Shown piece by piece: positions 56,344 to 64,000 of a stretch of DNA of 64,000 bases. The stretch is from the NCBI GenBank assembly GCA_015039315.1, contig WIDE01000004.1, forward strand, positions 108,745 to 172,744. Direction: 5' to 3'. The DNA is from Clavulina sp. PMI_390 (taxonomy: Eukaryota; Basidiomycota; Agaricomycetes; Cantharellales; Hydnaceae). Within the stretch, counting starts at the first letter, position 1. Each line of letters opens with the position of its first letter. Below the pieces are notes generated by a model. It searched no databases, had not been told where the DNA came from, and saw only the letters and a program-made list of their open reading frames with translations. The position numbers and the translations under genes are program-made.

Positions 56344-59300
56344 ATGGCGTCAAAACGCGTCTTTGACGACGTGGAAACACCTCAGGGTTCCTCGAAACCG
56401 AAAAGACAGAAGATTACTCGTCACTCGTTCAAAGAATGGCGCGAAATTCCTCTCGAGATGGTCGGATCTGAGAACTATGGAGAGCTGGAGCTGCCCTACA
56501 TCGATGTTCGTATGGTAGAGTACCAATCCACAGGTTCTCCAGACACGACGGTTCTTCGTTGTGAAGGCCAGGGAGGTTCGAATCTCAAGGCTCCAGCACA
56601 GTGTGACATTATCCTTCACGGTGAAGTTGGAGCACGCATTGCTTCTTGGCTCGAGCGGTCGGGCAAAGGCAATAAGCTTCAGGTTCTTGCTCTACTCCGA
56701 GGAGCAGACTATGAGCGACTTCCTCCTTCAGCAGAATGCAAGCGAATTCGCCTCACCTACGAAGAAGAAGCTATCATCGCGTTGGGCTCGAGCAAGGTCT
56801 TTGATGTTCCTAATCGTGAGTTTATCAGAACAAGCTTCACGAGTTCCATATTTGATAGCTCGAATCCCTCGTATTAGCCCTCGATCTACTACCACTTCGT
56901 GGCATTATAATTCCTCCCACACCCCGCACTGTCACACTGCCTGCTATTGACCCTACCCCCGTCCAAACCACTCCTCCACTCTCGGCAGCTCCTGCCGCGT
57001 CTAATACAGCCACTACCACTCCTATAGTCCATTCTTCCCCTCCGAAACCCTTGAGCGAACACCAAACCCTTCAACCAGCCACCGCATCCACCAAGGTGGA
57101 GCCGGTCGACCCCCCTCCCATGCAGAGTCTTGTTGAAGCTCGTAAAACAGCTGTAGGACCACCCCTAATCTCTTCCTCAAAGCACGAGGGCGGCGTCAAG
57201 CTGGAACAGACCGAGTCGAGTGCTCCTGTATCACTTCATACAACTCTAGTGGCTGCATTCCTGGCGACACCTGCTGAATCAAGCCATAAACGCTCCCCAA
57301 GCCCTGGAAACGCAGGGATCCCCGTATCCACTGGCTCGAGAGCCCTAGATGTAGCTCCCTTCACCACCCCACACCCAGTGGCCCCCACGCGTCAGGATGC
57401 TTCGCAGAATGCTGGTGTTGGACCACTCGATTCCCTTGCTAGCTCCCCGATTAATGCTCATGCGAGCGGTTCGGTACCCCCTACGCAGCCTGAAAAGGAA
57501 AATCTGAAGCCTAGGAAGAGCCGAGCGCAACGCCAAGCTGCCTCGAAAGCCAAAGAGATTGCCCGTGCATCAGGACAGCCCACTATGTCACCCACCTCTC
57601 CCCCAACTCCAGCTGGTGTAATCCACTTACCTACGGCCCCAGCGGATGTAGAAAATAATATAAACGAATCCGCTTCTCCGCTTGAAGAGTCTCCCACCAT
57701 AGAGCCGAAGATTGCGATGATGGATCCCACCTTGGTACGCAGGATTCTCTCTTCCACACGGTTTCTCACCTTATAATAGTCACTCCTGTCCATTCTACAG
57801 AACTTGGAATATCACCTGGTTAAAGACTTCTCTGGCTCAAAAGGGGTATTCTTCCACCTGATTGGCCTCGTAACTCGGTTGAAAGACCCTAATTGTAAAG
57901 GCCCTAATGATTACTTGCAAACCATCACTATAGAGGACCAAGTCAGTGATGGTTCTGACGTGTCATTCACGCTGTTTGGACCTCTTTCGCATCTTCCCGG
58001 TAATACCGTCCATGAGGGCGACATCCTCCTCATTCACGGCCTGAAGGTTCGACATCTCTCTGATGCAGAGCTCTTGCCTTCTCATTGACTCTCATCCCCG
58101 CAGAAAAACAAATCCAACGCTGCGGCTGGCACAGGGTGGAAGCATAAGTGGTCATGGTCAGCATACAGCCCCACCCGCAAGAAATTCTATGGACCACCTG
58201 CAGAGTCTGCTTGTGATGGCTCATGTCGAGACTGCGAGACGTTAGGCCCTAAGATATGGAATGCCACTCATAAACTCAATGAACTAGAGAAGGAGTACAT
58301 GGTCGATCTTGGTGAATGGCGGAAGGATGAGTTTGCCCCCAAAGGGCCAGTTCATGAGCATCTTGCTGCTCGCCCTCCTCCCCGTCAGGGCAAAACAAGA
58401 CTCATCAAAGACGCCTTCGAAGGGAGGAATCCTGAAGTGGGGGAGAAAGCATGGTGCTCTTTGGTTGTGGAGGTATGCAATTCATCACTACGAGTGATAT
58501 TCGATGTTAACGTCCTCGGTAGATCCTGGCGATCTCTCAGTTTCACTCCGGGTTGGGGTGGGTGGACCTCTGGGTGACTGATTACACTGCTCATCCGGGT
58601 CTCCTCGACGACGAGGACTACGATACCCGCCAAGCCGAGCACGTTGCCCGACACGCGAGGGAGCTCTTCCGCAGCCAGAGAGTTATTCATCTCAAGTTGT
58701 ATGACGCGTTCTCTGACAAAGCAGGGACAGTCCAACTTGGTCATCTATTTCGCTTCAGAAACGTTATGGTTTCAAAAAATAGAATGCTGCGAAACTCTTG
58801 CATGGATGGGGAGGTCAAGCAGCGTGGCGACTTAGAGCACGCGGATATGGAGCGCCTTGGTGCGGACGCCCCAGACTTCGACTTGAGAGAATTTCGCAAG
58901 TGCGTTTTCCATTTGTTCTGCTTTGGTTCCTGAATTGACAGACAGTGGGTGAAGGAATCGTGACGCCTTTATGAAGGATCGACCAACAACCTATATTCTC
59001 GAAGGCGATGAGAGGGCATCCACCCGCCCAAAGCTCAACCCATCGCGCAATAATACTCTACCATCCTATCCGAAGCCATCCAGTCCAGGCCCTTCAAAGC
59101 CTTCACCTCGACTCAAAGGCGCAGACGAAGCTTACCGGCCTGTACCATATCGCTCGCTCGAAACGCATTCAGCCAACCAAAATGCAAGAAATACCCCTCG
59201 CTCCCCGATTAAACCTCCAATCGCGCTACCTGCTCCTGCTCCACCTGCTCCTGCTCCTGCTCCTGCTCCTATTGGGCGACCAGGGCATCGCTCCAGCTTC

Positions 59301-60170
59301 TTGGATGAACCGCCTCCACAGATGGAGATCGACGAGCCTCCCCCCTCACAAGGCGCTGCCACCGAGTCGGTTTCATCCTCGCAACAGCCTGCCTTGTGGC
59401 CATCGAATGATGAACCACCAACTACTGCTTCCTCTGCGCCGAACAATGATCCCTTCATAATGTCGCGTCCAACAAATGGGAGGGCTAACACCGAGTTCAC
59501 CATGGATTTGTCAATGCTCCCTTCCTTCCAGTCAATAGCCAGGATGAAGGGGTTGATGCAAAGACGGTTAAAACTTCATAATGATTCCGTAACTTCGACA
59601 GCTCAGCAAAGTGCTCCTCCGTCGCTCTACCATCGATTTGAAGGAAAAGTAGTTGATTATTTCCCTCGAGAGGTGACGCAGCTTGCAATAGCTATCTGCC
59701 CTTTGTGTAATGTCGAGTGGGTGGTCAATCTACTGTTCTTGTTGGAGGATATTGATCTGATTTGTTTCATGACGTAGAGTGGGCTCGACGAAGTGCAAGC
59801 AGCACCCCGAAGAGAAGCTCGAGTTGTACTGGAATTTCCAATTGGAGATTCAAGATCGGGTCGGAGAGTCTCTCTATGTCGTCCTCCGAGATGACGATGC
59901 GGTAAGACTCACAAACTTTGTTTCCTCCTGTTCTCCATACCAACTGAAAGACCATTCTAGTCCACCTTCCTGGGTAACCCTCCGACCCAGGACAAAGTCG
60001 TCTGTAAGGAACTTGTTCGTGGCGACCTTCTTGGTCCGCTCATGAAAGACCAGCACTTCAACTTCTGTGCACAGTCACGCGTCGTCCCTGGTACTAATGT
60101 CTTAGCCTGGCACCTTGTGAATACTAAGCTGGCGGTCCAATATCCAGAAGACTCGTATGTTCAATCATAA
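56344..60170 (+). CDS. POT1: Telomere end-binding protein POT1-like (1138 aa)
   Basis: Exons: 56344-56815, 56878-57734, 57801-58046, 58104-58472, 58523-58899, 58955-59716, 59778-59901 and 59961-60170. The canonical Pot1 OB fold that binds single-stranded telomeric DNA lies at about residues 444-525 (YHLVKDFSGSKGVFFHLIGL, YLQTITIEDQ, LLIHGLK). A second OB-like part follows (SGLGWVDLWVTDYTAHPG, residues about 650-760). The C-terminus has a zinc-ribbon-like set (CPLCNVEVGSTKCKQHPEE) in a third OB-like domain. Two long disordered Pro/Ser/Ala-rich linkers separate the parts. Residues about 20-160 form an extra N-terminal domain of OB-like character. It caps telomeres in the nucleus. Confidence 0.85.
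59231..59270 (+). repeat. Degenerate GCTCCT/CACCTG repeat in POT1 coding sequence
   Basis: A hexanucleotide-like tract codes for alternating Pro-Ala in the POT1 linker. In another frame it reads as poly-leucine, which is a shadow. Confidence 0.8.
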
Positions 60171-60259
60171 AGGGTTGAGATCTTTCACAAGAAATACAAA
60201 ACTATTCTTATCATGTAACCTAGCGTGCATATTATACAGGCATACCACTCTCAATAATG

Positions 60260-61462
60260 CTAGAAAGTAACCACTTTTGTCTTCCGTGACGGTGGAGCTG
60301 CGTGTCCACGAGGAATGAAAGCAGGAGAAGGAGCTGGTGCAGGAACTGGAGCACGAGTCGGTGGCGGTCTTGATCTTGCCCCGCCATCGTGACGCTGCGC
60401 AGGTTGATGCCTCCCATCCATTACAGCTTGTCGATCAGGATGCATCCCGCCCAAAGATGGAGCAGAGTCAAGAAAAATGTCATGATCGTCTACAACATGA
60501 TCTGGTATCCGAGGTGTGGGGGCAGGGCGTGCTTGGGTATTGGACTGTCTCTTGAGCTTCTCCGCACGCTGCTGGCTCGCCTCTTCGCGCATCACGACGT
60601 TGGTACGACGCCGTAGGGCATGGAAATCGTCTTCGTCTGCCCCTGCGTCAGGTGCATCTTGCGTAGCGATTCCCATCACAGGATTAGCTTTGACATCTAG
60701 AGTGTATATGTAAGAGAGAATATTAGGGAGGTAGCTAGCATTCGTGACGTATGGAGACACGAACCTGCTATCCGAGTCGGACAGTCTTTGACAAGATGGT
60801 CGTTTTGGTTGCACAGCTTGCAGCCGCCGCCATTGGGATATAGCCCATTCATGTTCTCTGGACATGACCCAGCAAGGTGACCCTTCTGATTGCATACGAA
60901 GCACTGGGCAAAGGGGAGCGGATTTGATTTGTTCTCCGGCTTCTTACATCGCGATAAGCTGTGTCGATTAGACCCACAGCTACAAAGGATCGCAACGACG
61001 ATATATGGTGTTCATTAGTTGTGCATGGAAAGCAGAGAGGGAACTAAGATACTTGCCGGTAGCAAATACCTACTGTACTTCTTCCTTGGTCTACAGAGAC
61101 GGCGTTGGGACAGTCTCTAGCGGTATGTCCAGACTCGCGACAAGCAAAGCAAGTCTTGTCTGCATTCCGGTCGTCTATCCGTTTCAGGCGGCGCTTTTCA
61201 GAGGACTCGACCCTGTCTACACTACGGATACGGTCAGTTTCGGAGGATTAAACGTTGCGTAGAAATATTACAGACCCCTCGGATGTTTTGAGAATGTATT
61301 TTGCTTAAATGTCCTGGACGCCGAGCTTGTGGACTTTCTGGATTTGCCACCCGTTTGCTTCGATCTAGAGGAGTCTGATGATTGTGCGCCGCTTGGGGCC
61401 TGACTCGACTCTTCGCTGATATACGTTCGCTTTCGTTTCACAAGATTGGTGACACGGGTCAT
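60260..61462 (-). CDS. Four-knuckle CCHC zinc protein, ZCCHC9-like (332 aa)
   Basis: Minus-strand exons 61276-61462, 61057-61216, 60765-60979 and 60260-60696. Four CCHC zinc knuckles follow each other: CFACRESGHTARDC, CYRCGSNRHSLSRC, CFVCNQKGHLAGSC and CKLCNQNDHLVKDC. Spacing and number match ZCCHC9, a nucleolar RNA-binding protein linked to rRNA processing. The N-terminus is basic and Ser-rich. The C-terminal third is disordered, Pro/Arg-rich and ends SRKTKVVTF. Intron 2 must use a GC donor (GCAAGT at 61051-61056) to join knuckle 2; the nearby GT donor gives a stop. It is convergent with POT1 (89 bp between stops) and divergent from ERG19. Confidence 0.9.
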
Positions 61463-61591
61463 TATGCAGATAACTCAAACGAGGAGGAGCAGACGCTGAG
61501 GAAGAAAAGTTACTGTCACAGTTTCGTCGAGTGTGACAGCCGCCAAACAGAGCGCCTTTGATTCCTCGAGGCGAATTTCTGGTATCGAACG

Positions 61592-62974
61592 ATGGTGCAC
61601 TACGAAGCAACCGCGACTGCTCCAGTCAACATTGCGTGTATCAAGTAAGACCTGCCAGCGCGTCCGATCATCGGAATTCTTCACAACAATTGCTCATCGC
61701 TTCACTTACCCTAGGTACTGGGGAAAGCGCGACACCAAACTTATTCTACCCGTCAACTCATCGTTATCCATCACCCTCGATCAGGACCATCTAAGGAGCA
61801 AGACCTCTTCGCGAGCGGACGCCTCGTTCGAAAAGGATCAATTATGGTTGAATGGCACTGAGGAAGTGATCAAGGAGGGTGGCCGCACCGCAACCTGTAT
61901 TGCAGAGCTCAAGTCTCTGAGACGGAAATTCGAGCAGGAAAACCCCAACGAGCCCAAGGTGAGCCTATCCAACCTATCTTCTCATTCCATTCGACGTGGT
62001 CCCTGAGCCACGCGCCTAAAATCGTGCCATTTTTTTGGACGTAGATTGCAGACCTGCACGTGCACATCTCATCGTACAACAACTTCCCCACCGCTGCAGG
62101 CCTTGCATCCTCTGCATCAGGTTTTGCCGCCCTAGTCTCCTCTCTAGCTGCTCTATACAAGCTCCCCGCGTCTCCCTCCCAACTTTCCTTGATCGCGCGT
62201 CAAGGGTCCGGCTCCGCATGCCGATCCCTGTTTGGTGGATTCGTCGCTTGGGAGATGGGCACCGCAGCAGACGGGCACGACTCTCTGGCTGTGGAAGTTG
62301 CTCCTCGCGAGCACTGGCCCGAGATGCACGCCCTTATCTGTGTCGTTTCTGACGACAAGAAGGGCACGAGTTCAACGGCGGGCATGCAGCGTACCGTCGA
62401 GACCTCTCCGTTGATCCAACATCGCCTCAAGGAGGTCGTTCCTGCACGCATGGAGGCGATCACCAAGGCTATCAAGGCCAAGGACTTTGATTCCTTTGCG
62501 AAGATCACGATGCAGGATTCGAACCAGTTCCATGCTGTCGCGCTCGACACGGACCCACCCATCTTCTACATGAATGATGTTAGCCGCGCCATCATTGCTC
62601 TCATCGTTGAGCTTAACCGCGCCTCGGTGGAGAGTGGGGGTCCGATCCGCGCTGCATACACCTATGACGCGGGTCCAAACGCCGTTATCTACGCCCTCGA
62701 CAAGGACGTCAAGGACATCATCAACCTCGTCGCGTCGTACTTCCCCTCGGCACTCGAGGCCTTTGACGATCGCTTTAGCCTCTTCAGCACCAGCGGGTTT
62801 GCTCCTGGGACAGCCCCTCTGCCACAGGGCTTCAACCCTGCTGTGGCGAAGAAGTACGAGAGTGGAGGCGTCAAGAGCTTCATCCACACACGCGTTGGCG
62901 ATGGGCCCCGCATCCTCGGCGAGAGCGAGTCCCTCATCGGGCCAGATGGGCTCCCTATCGCCAAACTTTTCTGA
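61592..62974 (+). CDS. ERG19: Diphosphomevalonate decarboxylase (408 aa)
   Basis: Exons 61592-61644, 61715-61958 and 62045-62974. The N-terminus VHYEATATAPVNIACIKYW joined to GKRD is the GHMP-kinase-type start of this enzyme. The ATP loop is FPTAAGLASSASGFAAL, followed by RQGSGSACRSLFGGFVAW, and TYDAGPNAVIY near the C-terminus. The enzyme uses ATP to convert mevalonate diphosphate to isopentenyl diphosphate, feeding ergosterol, dolichol and quinone synthesis. Length and order match yeast Erg19/Mvd1. It shares a 129-bp divergent promoter with the ZCCHC9-like gene and is convergent with the amidohydrolase gene. Confidence 0.96.
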
Positions 62975-63109
62975 AAAAATTCCCTGTATCTAGATACCCA
63001 CTAGCATTTAGCAACGAATGAAAACATTATCATTGATGGAACATCTGATAAAGCTACATAGAATATAGGTTAGGATGGAGTGATAGATTTCTTAGTTCTG
63101 ACCGTTGAT

Positions 63110-64000
63110 TTAGATGAGATCGACAAAGCCCCTCTCTGGCGATATTATAGCAGCGACGCGGCTAGAGAGATCAAAGACGTCTCCACCACGATAGGCAACC
63201 AAATCGGTTTGAGGCTCCAGGCCCAGAAGGGTCTCGAGATTGGAGGATCCCATCGCTAAAGCTTGCTCCCTGGTCAAAGTGCCATTCGCCTCCAAGGCAG
63301 CCTAAGATGGCTCATTAGCCACTGTTCGCTTTTAGGTGGGCAAAGCAACTCAATACTTACCCAGGCAAGGTCAAGCCTCGTGTTCCTAGCCTGCCAACCC
63401 TCCTCAACGCCAATCGCGACCGTCACGTTCGCATCCATAAGAACACCAACGGAGCTCTGAGCCGTCAGGGGTGGGCCAGGCAAAACACGCTTCTGGTCCC
63501 AGGTGGTAGGGTACGGACGCGCAGGCCTGAGGACCACACCTACGTCAGGACCTGCGGCAGCGATTTCCTTCGCCAGCAGGTGCGCCTCGGTAGCGTGTGT
63601 GAAGGTGAGGCGGAGAGATTTTCCAGTGTACTCGTCGATCTCAGTCTAGGGGAAAGCAAAAGGTGAGGAGCGAAATACAAGGAAGAGAGATTATCTGTGG
63701 TCACCTTGAGCTCAAGCAAGGTTGCGATGTGATCAGCCTTGGCGACGTCAACGACGAGTGGGATTTTGCCCTAAACGTAGGCGTTAGCACACGACACAAG
63801 GATAACCATTATATGCCATTAGCAAGGCGTACCTCCGCGACAGCTTTGTACCATTGTCCGATCTCGCCCTGTAACCCGCCTTTGAGCGCCTTGCGTAGCG
63901 CGGCAAATTTGCTAGAAATGCTGATTGGATTACCCCACAGAGCAAATATGCTGACATGCAAAGCGGTAATGCGTTTAACGACCGCTCCTTTCTCAAGCTT
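63110..64000 (-). CDS. Amidohydrolase (imidazolonepropionase/CE9-like), partial
   Basis: Minus-strand exons 63833 to beyond 64000, 63705-63770, 63361-63645 and 63110-63301. The frame is open at the right edge, so the N-terminal metal-binding part is missing. Visible blocks include KIPLVVDVAKADHIATLL, RLTFTHATEAHLLAKEI (the His region typical of TIM-barrel amidohydrolases) and SVGVLMDANVTVAIGVEEGW. The end reads NLETLLGL, DLVAYRGGDVFDLSSRV and SPERGFVDL, the usual closing strands of imidazolonepropionase-like enzymes often labelled carbohydrate esterase family 9 in fungi. Substrate unknown. Confidence 0.8.

Noticed and set aside
59008..59460. Leucine-rich 150-codon plus ORF
   Set aside because: Alternative frame of the POT1 Pro-Ala repeat; the poly-leucine comes from CTG/CTC in the repeat.
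1..64000. tRNA, rRNA, CRISPR or transposon genes
   Set aside because: I looked for tRNA-like T-loops, terminal repeats with transposase or reverse-transcriptase motifs, and regular short repeats, and saw none convincing. A tRNA scan and repeat-masking run would be decisive.

Overview
This window reads as nuclear DNA of a filamentous basidiomycete, most likely an agaricomycete. The evidence is dense genes, many short GT-AG introns (about 45-110 nt), very small exons, and orthologues of fungal core genes. A Rhizoctonia/Ceratobasidium-type fungus is my guess from the gene style and the secreted-protein family. I ran no search, so that placement is inference. No rRNA, tRNA, CRISPR array or intact transposon was recognised.

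Layout. 1-3.4 kb: two F-box-like paralogues on the minus strand; a third lies at 38.4-39.8 kb. 4.0-5.1 kb: a nine-exon glutathione S-transferase. 5.4-9.2 kb: an R3H/G-patch protein (Sqs1 type). 9.8-10.2 kb: a 71-residue protein built from repeated exons. 10.6-13.6 kb: a large leucine-rich protein. 14.1-22.1 kb: a tandem minus-strand array of five intact small secreted eight-cysteine proteins, one decayed copy, and a 5'-truncated Snf7 (ESCRT-III) fragment. 22.8-25.8 kb: DPM3, a CstF-64-like protein without an RRM, and a C2H2 zinc-finger factor. 27.9-36.7 kb: a tail-anchored fatty aldehyde dehydrogenase, an unknown membrane protein, an acidic disordered protein, an RPEL-repeat protein and a DUF1279 mitochondrial protein. 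40.3-64 kb: a housekeeping block holding ERO1, SNAPC3, 5-aminolevulinate synthase, CWC21, sulfite reductase alpha subunit, proteasome alpha-type 4, a type II peroxiredoxin, POT1, a four-knuckle CCHC protein, mevalonate diphosphate decarboxylase and a partial amidohydrolase.

The housekeeping genes are packed tightly. Divergent pairs share 130-460 bp promoters and convergent pairs have stops 90-590 bp apart. They span haem, sulfur, sterol, proteolysis, redox folding, RNA processing and telomere functions, with no single shared pathway. The accessory part is the 14-22 kb array. Its copies share an identical intron position, conserved cysteine spacing, and in several copies a compact upstream module (CGG-N7/8-CCG-N15-TGASTCA) about 250-270 bp before the start codon. 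This array, its promoter module and its decayed members are the most interesting part of the window.

Exon models were built by hand from splice signals, reading-frame continuity and family resemblance. Lengths in residues follow from those models.
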